Assembly (NCBI GenBank): GCA_032191485.1
Contig: JAVDOI010000016.1
Span: 6,482,270-6,546,269, forward strand
DNA length: 64,000 nt
Direction of reading: 5' to 3'
DNA from: Leptoclinus maculatus
Lineage: Eukaryota > Chordata > Actinopteri > Perciformes > Stichaeidae
This document shows positions 14,221-26,200 of this stretch, piece after piece; position 1 is the stretch's first letter; every line of letters begins with the position of its first letter. Position numbers and translations under genes: made by a program. Under the pieces are notes generated by a model that was not told the origin of the DNA, searched no databases, and was given only the letters and a program-made list of their open reading frames with translations.

Positions 14221-17200
14221 CATGCTTGTGTGCTGTATGTAAACACCCCTGACCGTCTGAATTGATGAATGCAAGTCGCTCTTTGTCACATTGTGCTGAA
14301 ACATACATTATGTGACCGAGCAGAGTGAAGCCAGAGGCTGCTGTGCATACAGTATGTTGTACGTCCACGGTGGTAATGTGTGTATTACGTTAAGTTGAAG
14401 AACACATGTGATTTTAGAGACACAGACTGTAATCTGAATGGATCTGGAACAACCGCGGTAATGCAAATCTAAAATGTGGCAGACCAGTGGCTTTAGCTCA
14501 GGAGCAACAGCATCAGCAGCTATCTCAATAATCCCTGTAATCTGTATTTTATATCACCTGTAGGGGCTGATAACATGGTGAGCGATATTGCTGGCATTAT
14601 CAGATAAACACCACTGAGGGTATGAAACAGCTGCTAAACTGTGCAGTCTCAAGCGGAACAGTCCTTATTTCTCATGGGTCCACTACAAACGACCCATTCT
14701 CTGTGCTGTGCTGTACCGATGTCGAGCGGGATTTCTACTTTGAAAGGGATTTCTCATTAAAGCTTTAATATCAAGCTTTAATGGAGAGGTTGTGTTTGAA
14801 AAGTGATTTTTGATACCCGGCCTTGGAACTAGGGATGGGAATTGAGAGGCGGTTCCAGTTGAGATTTCCAATTTCAAATTGTCTGAATCACAGGGATTGT
14901 ATTGCCTCTGAGATTATCAATTCCTTTTATCGACGCCGGCGTGTTTTTCTGACAGTAAAAAAAAATTCCCGTATCATTATGTCAAACTGGAAACGAGAAG
15001 GAGTCATGGTGGTGAGAGGAAGAAAGGATCCAAAGGGGGGGGGGGGGGGGGCTTCATTTCACAAAGGAAGAGGACAGGGCTACTTTTAATGTCTGTAAAA
15101 TGGTCATTTCAAGTAAAGGGTGGAAATACCAGCAATATGTTGGAACATCTTACGACTAAAAATGGGCTAAAAGTCAATGAATGCATGTATTTGACCCTCT
15201 ACGCGTGACTGCCACTGCTTCTAAACCATGCAACACACGTCCCCTTGCAGAGATTAAATATCTTATGTTATAACAACATTAGCGCCACCCAGGCAGGGTT
15301 AGCAGCCATTTTTCTTTGATTGAGAAAATATGATCAGGTATTTGTCAGTTTTATTTTTGTTTTCCAGGTCCCAAGCATTGTAATTCATGTTAACATGTTT
15401 AAATGTTAGCAGGCAGACATTCCACACCGTGTTAAACCTGTGTAGGCCTACAGTATTTTCCACAATCAATAAGGGGATTTGATAAATAATCAGACCAATA
15501 ATCAGAATGAATAGTGGCACAGGCATCAATAACATCTTATCAATTCCCATCTCTACTTGGAACTGTAAGTGGATGACGAATGTATCACTGAGGGTTGTAT
15601 CCTGTCATAGATAATTGCATGGAGGTGCATTATAATATACAGTTCACACAAGCCTTTCATTATCTTGAGGAATCTGTTTATGTACAGCGATACAGCGAGG
15701 TAATGTAATCACTCATGTAACTCTCTCTCCAGGTTTCCTGCTGATGCACATAAATGATGCTGAGGATAAATATGGATATTATGCACCATCAACATATGCA
15801 GCCCCCACTCCACCCGGTCAAAAACTCCCAACGCAGATAATAGATGCTCTGCTCACCTACACCAAGGCAATAGTTCACTCCGCTGACACCACACCGAGTA
15901 TATCGCAGTCTAATTTAAAATATAAAAAAAAAAAAGAGCTGCAGCCTTTTTTAAGAACTTTGCGAAGGCTGCAAACGCATCCAGGAAACGGCATCCTGAC
16001 TTTTCTGCTCGCTATAGCACCTTAGACAGGTGACCCACTCAGCATAGGTAAGGTTAAAAGCAGTTCAACTGGGAGATGTTCCGCTCACTGTTCCCTCGCA
16101 TGAATGAGAAATAAACATAGAAGAGAGAGAGAGAGTGGGCCAGAGACGCAAATGGACCGTATTGGCTAAGTGCAGTGACAACACCCTCAACACCCTCTCT
16201 GCTGCCGCAGGCCCCTAAAAATAGGTCTGTAGAAGTGAACAAATGGATGATGCCATATGCCGACATACTGCATTATCGCATTAATGTATTTAACGGTTTC
16301 ATTGAAAGCAAAGGAATGATGACAATAACTGGAACACATACATCGGTTTGGCTTACAATTCCTCAAAAATGTACTTCATCTGCTGCACTCCAACTATAAT
16401 AAACAAGCTGCATAACGTCATGCAGACACAAGTCAGCAGTATGGTATGTGATTTTATTTATGGCTGGATCAACTTAAACAATTGTTTGGCTGAAAAGAAA
16501 CTGGCTTGAACAACCTATCTTGCCCCGAGATCTCTAGGTCTGAAAAATCAATCACACTTTTAGGGACCCGAGGGAGGCAAAGAGATAAAGTAAAGCTCAG
16601 ATAGGGAGGGACTTAAAGAGGAAAGAAACTAACTCTGAGAGACTTTGAGCTAGCTTGGCTCCGATGCTTGGCTCGGTTCCCACTGGTCAAAAAAAAACAA
16701 AAAACCCACCACTCTAATCTTTCCCAAAGCAACGCCTAAGTCTGCTCTCTCACTCTGTTTTTTTTTTTTCTTTCTTTATTGTCCTTCAAGACTGGGCAAC
16801 TTTCCCCAAGGGCGCTCCGCTTTATCCACAAACTCTTTCGCCAACTAATTAAAGATGGCAGGAGGCAAAATGCGATTAGTGTGTGCTCTAAGCTCAACAA
16901 AAGCTACAACTACAAGGGGGGGGGGGGGGGGGGAGAAGAAAAAGGGGCTGAAATTTACATCGGATCAATACTCAAACAGACGGGATGTGTGAAAACTCTT
17001 GCTACACTCGTGTGCTTCAGATCTCTTTCCAGACAAGACGTGCATTTTGGGAACGTTTTTCACTGCTCAAGAGACAGGAGAAGGTCTGTGAAATCATTTT
17101 GACACTGACGAAGGACTTCTAGCTGCTGCAGTTAAGAAAAGTCTTGTGTTGTGATCTGTATCATGGCATAGATTCGGGTAATCCAACAGGAATGTGTGCA

Positions 17201-20200
17201 TGTATTGCACAAAAAGAGCTTTTTTTTTACATTCATATGGATTAAGTAATCTGTTGTCTATCTGAACACGGCCTTAGTCGCACACTAACACAATGAAGAA
17301 AAGTGCAGCGAAACAGCCGATAGGAACCCCTCGCTCGTAGGTGACTGGTGTTTAACCTTGTTATAATGTCTGAATTGATTGTGACAGGCAGGACAAAACA
17401 CCTTGGCATGCAAAGTAAAGTCACACAGAGACTTGGCACCAAAGTCCAAGGGCACAGCAGCCCCGGTGAGTCCACCGTTCGCCGCCGGTGGCTTTGGACG
17501 GCGTCTCACGCTGCCTTGGTGACGGAGGAGCTGCTCAGTGAAAACACAAGCGTGCCACGGGGGAGAGCGTGGGAGAGACAGAGACGAGAGGAGCGGGGTA
17601 GGAAATACCTGAATACAGACAGAAAAAGACATGGCACAGGAAGAGAGCGTCACAACAGACCAGGGCTGGGCTACATGGCCGAAAACTTCTGCAGCGACAT
17701 ATACATCATTACATATCTTTCGATAATACCGGAGACATACGTGGGAACAGAGGACGTGGGAGTGATGGAAGAGTTGGTGCAAGGGGCAGCAGAAGAAGAA
17801 GAAGTCGACCGCCAAAGTGTCGCTCGTGAAGTTAGCTGCTGCTCAACATGCAGCATCTTTCCATTTCCTGATCTCATGCAGGCCATTAAGTCAGCACGGC
17901 TGTATATACTGTAGACGCCATGGAGACATCATTACGCACTAGTTACGTGTATAAAAGTTCCTTCTACAACCCCATTAGGCATCAGAGTTGACAACCTAAC
18001 AAGCTAGCTTTCTACATAAATAGCGCCATTAAAAGACAGAGCCACTTACAGTGCAACCTATTTCATATTCCTGACAGATCCAATTAGGGTGCAAAGGAAA
18101 CCTGGGATCTCTCTTTGTTAGGTCTGAGCGTAATATTATACCTCCTCTGTGGTACCACACAATGAGAAAAGTATTGGCATTGTCAGCTATGTTATTGAAA
18201 TGGAGTGCATCTTCTTCTTTCCCATAGAAAAAAAAACACACCAAGGATGTTGCTATGGGGATTTTTTATTATTTTTTGGTCAAAAACATAATGGTTTTGT
18301 TTAGATGTGGCCGTGTGTTTCAAAAGGGCTCTTTCCTCTTTTCTTTCCTGCCTCAGAAGAATGAAAGGAAATGTTCTCACTGGGAAACGCAGGGTCTTTT
18401 GCAGAGCGCCAGTTAGACGATGAACACGTTCAGCTTCAAGGAGAAAGGCTGAAAAAATGCAACTGAATAAAAAAAACAGCATCCTTGGAATATGAATAAA
18501 GTGACAATATGTCTTGTATGCGTTAAAGTGAATGAACTACATTCAAAAGTGTTAGCACGGGGGGGGGGGGGCGGGAGTGTTTCTGTTCATGTATGCATTT
18601 TCTCAAAAGCAGAGTTTGCATTTTTAGACATATTAAGCTCATTTTCAGGTTCATGCTTGCATTTGGGGTTTCCACTAGAACATGTTTACATGCTTTTTTT
18701 TTTTTTTATGGACTGAGTGTGTATTTCTCCATAGATTGAGCGTTTCAATACTTTCACAGTATTCAGAGACAAAGACATGTGAATTTCACTATTTACAATA
18801 TGTTATCTTTAAACTAATTATCAATAAAAAAAACTCAACTGAGTTCAATACTCCGAGGTTGCACTAAAGCCTCACTTGGTCTGGTATCACCAGGCTTTCT
18901 AATGCAACCTAATGTTAGCAAACTCTTTAACTGACATTACCGAGGTAGATTTTACGACTCCTTCCTACTTGCAACACTAAATAATGTTTATTTAGTATCT
19001 CTATCCCACAATTGCCACTTGCCATAGTTTACGAAAAGTTACAAATAATCTCTTTAAATGAAAATACCAGCACTAGAACTTCACAATTTCACTAAATACG
19101 AGGCCTTAGAATACATACGTTATGATATCAAATATAGAGGTGTAATGTAAGTGGGCCAAGCTGTACACCTTTGATAACACACACACACACACACACACAA
19201 GCACCATGGTCCCCCAGACATTGCTATTGAAGTCTTTAATCAAGACTAATGTGGAATGTCCCATTCGGACACCATTAATCATTTGAAGCTGGCCAACTGT
19301 GCCATTGATCAATGCTATACATCAAAGCAGCCGCTGCTGGCACAAGTCCGCATGTCCGTCCAGCTCTGTTTGCACTCTACAACACGCCGAGCCTTAAATA
19401 TTGTATATGACACGGCCCTTCCCATTGCTCACACACAAAAAAAAAATAATAATGACCTAACACAAAAACACGACAAAGTGATGGGAAAACATTTCATCAT
19501 TTTTAACCGTGTTAAGCTACCAATTGAAATGAGCTAGCATGTGGGACAAAGAAGTGAATATACATAAGGACATGTAGGACAGTTGAAATGAAGCTGAGAG
19601 GGCCGATCTGAATCACTGTGATTCAGATCAGAGTGCAAAGACCTTAACTCTGAACCAACAGGAACATTCTGAAATGTGATCATTTTAAAACGGACACAAA
19701 ATGTAAGAGTCTGTGAAGTACAGAAGCAGTCCACTTACTGCTTTTAGATCCGAGTGGACTGCAAGGACAGAAGAAGTGGCCTCCACGAACCAGCCAAATC
19801 AAATCAAACCAAAGATTTGTTTGCAAGGTGTACACAAACAAAAGAACCCCCTCCCCCGGCCCACCACCCACACACACACACAGGGGACCCCGCTGATTCC
19901 TCTCCTCAGTAGATCTGTACTCGTCTCGCCGTAGCCAAGTTTTCCTGGGACAGGGCCAAGCGGCTAACAAACAGCAGTTTATTAATTGGATGTGGTAGCG
20001 CGTTGGTGATGACTGCGATCATTTCACACTGGCCTTGGAGCAGGTGTACTCTGCAGCGGTGCCAAATCAAATGAGCAAACGGCACCGGGTAAGCAGATTC
20101 CTGCAAAAAAATGGATGAGCCTTCACAGAGAATCGGCCATAACTCAGCACAAAGAGGCACCGCTGTCTACGCTCTGGAGTTCTTTGCATTTAGATCTATT

Positions 20201-23200
20201 CACTTCCACAACCTAATGGTTGTTTTTCTTTACATTGAGTTAAGTACTCAAACATTAGATGCTATTCTGGACCGTTGAATTAAATAGAAAATTGAAGATT
20301 TGTTGGGACATAATGTCATCATGTTCCTTATAACGAGGGTTGCTTGTGTTTTAGAAAAAAAAGGTATTTTCATTGGATATGAGTTGGCAAAACGGCGCAG
20401 GGTTTTTCGGTTCTAGCTGGTTTCTCCAATGTTACCTACCAAAGCTTTCATTTCCTTTCAGAAATGTCCGGATCTGGACTGAAATGAAATGTGTTTTGAG
20501 GGTCTGAACACTACTTGGCTGTTCAAGATGCCTTTGTGATGATGTTTTGAACTTGATCTGAAGATCACACAAAACCAAAAGGATCAAGTTCAGTATCCAA
20601 TCAAGTTTTTTCTATGGATCAAAGTCAGTAACACCTGACCCTTGTGCTCCCCATTGAGCTCCAGTCAAACAAAAACATAGTCTATGCTGCCCTGCAGCAC
20701 TAAACATTAACTGCAGAGTGGTGTGAGTCGCTGCTATGAAGAACGTCCAATGAGGATATCCACACTGAGATCGTGTGTTAGGGTTAAAAAAAGATTACAT
20801 ACCACACCTCTAAATTGCCGTTATTCTGAAAAAAAACTTTTAACTTCAATATTTTGTTGCTTGAATATTTGTTGCCATTCAAATCCTAAAAGGAACCATT
20901 TTATTAATGCTGAGCGATTGAACTGTCAAGCATAGCTGTCAAGACGTTGGATTGGTTCGGCCAACTCTAATGTACTTGGAGTGCACAATGCGCATATGTT
21001 TAATGGAGGAAAATGACATGTCGGAGCAGGATTACCGTAAAATGGCATCGCTACATCCTTTGCATATTCCTTTAACGTGTCCTCATCTGTCATTCTGCCT
21101 CGGACTGAAAGGTCACGGCCTCGACGACACCGACCCAACGTACAGGTCAGAGACCACCTGTTCTGAGTCGGCTGAACTGGTGAGGTGATATCAGAGGACA
21201 CATCTGGCCTGACGGGGAACAAGGCCGGATGGGAACGGCAGCATTGCTCCCAGGCCTTTCGGGCTGGTGACGGATGACTCACAGCCGAAGCGGAGGTCAC
21301 TGACGGTCGGTCGCATTGGAGAACGGGGAATGGACGGGTCAGTCGGGACAGAGCTTTTCTAGAGAGTTTGTCATTTTCTGAAGGGGCCATTATATTAAAA
21401 GGCTTTTCTTTTTTTGTCAAGTAATTAGAATTCTGTTGGTGAGAGTTCGACAGGTTACCTTGAGCTTTGGATGAGGAATGTAAGACAAGGGGAGGGGTGT
21501 TTAATAAGTCTGTTTACGTAAGAGACAATATTTCAGAGTTGTTGTTGTTTTGTGTTGGACGTAAAAGAGAGACAATGAAGATGTGAGTCAATATCAGTAT
21601 TTTCACTTCTAAATTTCAACAAAAGTTGAGTTTTCTACAGATATCAGTGATGGAGGTCCGAGCAGCTGTGGACCAAGTCCATCATTCCAATGTCAATATC
21701 TGTATCCCAAAGCAGCAAGGTCAAATATTATGCCTGCACTCCCTCTGAATGAGAAACATTGGGGACAAAGCAAGAACCTGAGGCAGCGATGCCATCTTTC
21801 ATGTGACACTGTAAAAGGTCCCGGACATGTAACCCGGCCTTTACGCACTTTTTATTCTGGTTTTACAGCGATAATAAACAGCTTGTGAGTGAGAATGTGT
21901 GTACATCTACATATTTATGAACTCCGAAAGATCCCCCCCCAACCCCTCGTTTCTCAGTTCACTGTGTTATTTTCTGCAGTCTGGAAGTGAGTGGCGGAGC
22001 GAGGAGAGGGAAAGCAAAGCAGGAGAGAATAAGCATGTCCTCAGAGCTCTCCTCTTCCTTATTCTTTATCGGCTTTCATCTCTCGGCCCTTCAGAGAGAC
22101 TGAACCATAAAAGAGTGCAATCACTAGGGGACATATTATTTTCTCCCTCCCTGAATATACTATATCACAACTCCTCTTCCTCCTGCATATATACAGTGCC
22201 TTGCATAAGTATTCACCCCCCCTTGGACTTTTCTACATTTTGTCATGGTATAACCACAGATTGAAATTTATTTCATTGGGATTTTATGTAATGGACCAAC
22301 ACAAAATAGTCCATCATCTGGAAGTCGAGGGATATGTGCATATGTATTCACCCCCTTTACTGTAAAACCCCTAACAAAGATCTGGTGCGACTAATTGCCT
22401 TCACAAGTCACATTTGCAAGTAACATAATTAGTAAATAGGATCCCCCTGTCTGCAATTTAATCTCAGCATCAATACACCTGTTCTGTGAAGGCCTTTAGA
22501 GTTTGTTAGAGAGCATCACTGAACAAACAGCATCATGAAGACCAAGGAGCTCACCAAACAAATCTGACCTTCATGGAGTGAACCATAAGAAATGTGGGAG
22601 ACACAGCAAACATGTGGAAGAAGGTGCTCTGGTCAGATGAGACCAAAATTGAACTTTTTGGCCTCAATACAAAACGCTATGTGTGGCGGAAATCCAACAC
22701 TGCCCATCACCCTGAGCACACCATCCCAACAGTGAAACATGGTGGTGGTGGTGGTGGTAGCATCATGCTGTGGGGATGCTTCTATTCAGCAGGTACAGGG
22801 AAACTGGTCAGAATTAAAGGAAAGGTGGATGGAGCCAAATACAGGGCAATCCTTGAAGAAAACCTGATGCAGTCTGCAAAAGACTTGAGACTGGGGCGGA
22901 GGTTCATCTTCCAGCAGGACAATGACCCTAAACATACAGCCAGAGCTACAATGGAAAGGTTTAGATCAAAGCATGTTAATGTCTTAAAATGGCCCAGTCA
23001 AAGCCCTAAAAGACCTAAATCCAATTGAGAATCTATGGCAAGACTTGAAAATTGCTGTTCACAGACGGTCTCCATCCAATCTGACTGAGCTTCAGCTGTT
23101 TTGCGAAGAAGAATGGACGAACATGTCCATCTCTAGATGTGCAAAGACTTGCAGCTGTAATTGCAGCGAAAGTTTTTTTTACCAGGTATTGACTCAGGGG

Positions 23201-26200
23201 GGTGAATACATATGCACTCAACACTTTTCAGATTTTTATTTGTAAATCATTTTGAAATCCATCCCTCGACTTCCAGATGATGGACTATTTTGTGTTGGTC
23301 CATTACACAAAATCCCAATGAAATACATTTTAATCTGTGGTTATACCATGACAAAATGTAGAAAAGTCCAAGGGGGGGTGAATACTGTAACTCCAGCAAG
23401 CCACAGCCGGGAGCACGGCTTTATCTATTGGCTCTGTGTGTGATTAACATAATACATATCTGGTTTCCTCGTGCCGACGCTGAGTATGGAAGAATATGAG
23501 GGTAAGAATAGAGTACGGAGAATCGGAGGAAACTCACTCATTTTTCTCCAGCAACAGGATCAGCTGTTCACCTTCCGCACTTACCAGCAGCTGGAGTGAC
23601 GCAGGGTGACTCTGAAACACACACACACAAAAAAAAAAATAAGATGACACAAGCGTTTTTGGGCGGTGCCCATCCTGCCTGTTGATCGGCCTCACCTTTA
23701 GTTTGAGGCACAGAGGCTTTGTACAAGGCAGGATGTGGCAAAGGCACAATAGTGTGAGAGGAACAGGAAGAAAGCCTCCACATCCTACACTTCCCAAGTC
23801 TGTGCACGACACAAACGTCGATACACTGGACTAGTTTCAGCTCAAGTGTTCTATCCATACTGTAAGTAAGTCCTAATCCTTCAGATTGTCATGAAATCAA
23901 AGCCATTTTTGTTACTATATTTGGTCGGCATGTTTTCTGAAATAGCCATTTCATATATTCAGTGATCACCTTTCTATATAGTAGTTTTCACTGTCAGTCA
24001 GCCATTTTTCTGAGCGGGATTTAAAATAGCCTACCTGTGCATGAGGGATTCAGAGGAGGCAATGCAAGTATGCATGCTCATTTTACCCAATTGTTCAAGG
24101 GTTGCTTGTATTGAGGAGAAACTATAAGAAATGCATTTGTCATTATGGCTGGCCCTAACCGCCATCGTTCATCACAGATGCGTCCAGGAAACAAGGCAAC
24201 AATAATTTTTTTAATATGTTTTGATAGCCGATTATTTTTATTTGCAAGATAGTAATGGTGCAAGAGGGAGCAGCTACCGCGACTGTTAGATGAAGAGTTT
24301 CAGACGACTCCTCAGCGAGGTGATCAAATTCACGGTGCTCTTCTTTTGTGTGGAAAGAGTACTCGCGCTGTGTGCAGCATGAGAGCAGTTTACATGATGG
24401 GAAAAAGCTGATGAAATTAAACTTTTCTTTTAAAGATAGTTGGTAAAGAAAATGATTTTATCTGCAAAGGATAGGCTTAAGACTGGATAAGGACAGTATT
24501 TCTTACCTAACCTTTCTTACCTCCCTCACTCTTTCAAATGTCATTTTGAGATTTAATCAATTAAAAAAGAGCCCTAAGACGACTTGAGGCTTTTCAGAAA
24601 ATAATTATCGGAGTGAAGAAGTGTCTTTGTAGCAGACAAACAGCAAAGTGTATCAATGCCGGAGGTCTCAGACCATTCTTACAACCTGGAAATAGAAATC
24701 GAGAAGGAGCGAAGACATGAATACAAAAATAAAGAAGATGAATGTATCTTAGCCAGACATTGCGTAGTATATGCCCACTAAGGAACCGACAGATTGTTGT
24801 ATCAGTGACTCAGGTCTGCTGACCAATGTCGTCAAGCTAATACGCTGCTGTCTGCAGCTCTGTCTGAGAGTCAGTGTGTCCATGTTTGTGTGAATGTGTG
24901 TTTGTCTGGAGAGTCTGCAAAAGACTCTGCAATACTTTACGACTGCTTAATAACCTTCTATTGGCACGAGGAGCGGCTTTATCAATCTGTTTCCCGGGTG
25001 CTTTAAGTCTTCGTGCAATCTCTCTGCGAAGAAAATTGCCAGATGCCCTAAGAGTCAGTTTAATTTGGGGAAGGTCAGTTTTTAGATCTCCTCAACACAT
25101 TTGTTAACGTTAGCAGTAGCTGTAGGTTAAACGTATCTGATGAAGCTGAAGGTGCTTTCAGGGCTCCAGACTAACTTTGTACAGTGCTACAAACTTTATC
25201 AGTTGGTCACAGCAGCCTTTATTTGGTACTAAAGTAACTAAGTATATTTACTCAAGTACTGTGCTTAAGTACAATTGTGATGCTACTTTCTACTCCACTA
25301 CGTTTAAGAGGGAAATATTGGACTTTTTATTTACATTTATTTATAATGAGTACATGAAATACAATGCATTGCTGTACAGTAAATTAAACCACAAAAAGTA
25401 TAATAATTAATACAATTAAATTGCTTCCAGCAACAACATTAAAATGCATCTCTCATGCAACTGCATTAATTATAATAATTTAATATAATAATTTATAATA
25501 ATGTAACAATTAAAGAACCCATTTGACGGCACAGTGAGAACTTTAATTTTATACTTTAAATAGGCCGACTTCCTCTTGATTATATTCTTACATACTTTTA
25601 CTTTGGAAGTAAAGATTTTGAATACTTTTTACTTGTAACAGTGTTTTTTTTGGAGTGAATCGTGGTATTAGTACTTTTATTTAATTAATAGATCTTAGTG
25701 CTTCTTTGTTTCGTAAAGTTTTCCAGGTTCCGTAAAGTTTTCCGGTTTCAACCGGCGCACATAAAATGAGATGGAAGCACATTTTTGGATCTGCAACTCT
25801 GTTGGTTGCAGTCTGGAGCCTTTGGGTTGGTTATTAACTCCATGACGCTAAAAGCAGCATTGTCCCTCATGCCAATGTGACATGTGGGTGATCAGTTCCA
25901 GTCATGTAATTAACTTCACTGCTCCTCTCTCTACTGGCTTGGACAGGGAAGCATAAGGCTGGGGAAAAAAACATCTCTCTCAGATGGTGACTTCCCTGCA
26001 CCAGGAACAAAATGTTTAATTGCTCAGGGAGTTCTTAACACCTACGCATTTCCCTTCTCTGGAAAAAAGTTTCCTCAAGTTGTGGTGGGGGATGCCGAAT
26101 TTCAACTATTTTCTTTTTCCAGCTGTACTAGGTGGGACAGATTGGTTTTCCCTGCCTGAGAACACAAGTCTAGAGAGTGCAGGGAGGGCTGATTGCACTA

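Larger units (their letters stand above)
6167..23537 (-). other. adam12 intron 3 (17.4 kb), repeat-bearing
   Basis: This is the largest intron. It carries the (AG)13 next to exon 4, several GT/AC microsatellites, five long G runs, a complete hAT element (14830-15555), a decayed Tc1 transposon (22194-23387), an old teleost repeat (about 9800-10060), a probable decayed element opening with a GGGCTGGGCTACATGGCC-type end near 17665-17760, and a 25-bp palindrome (19605-19629). Two stretches rich in ATTA motifs (about 7080-7330 and 8280-8560) look like possible conserved non-coding elements. No coding exon was found inside. Confidence 0.8.

Noticed and set aside
17348..17914. 188-codon plus-strand frame in adam12 intron 3
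   Set aside because: No recognisable domain; an overlapping 176-codon frame is open on the other strand. The middle part (about 17665-17760) resembles a decayed transposon end.
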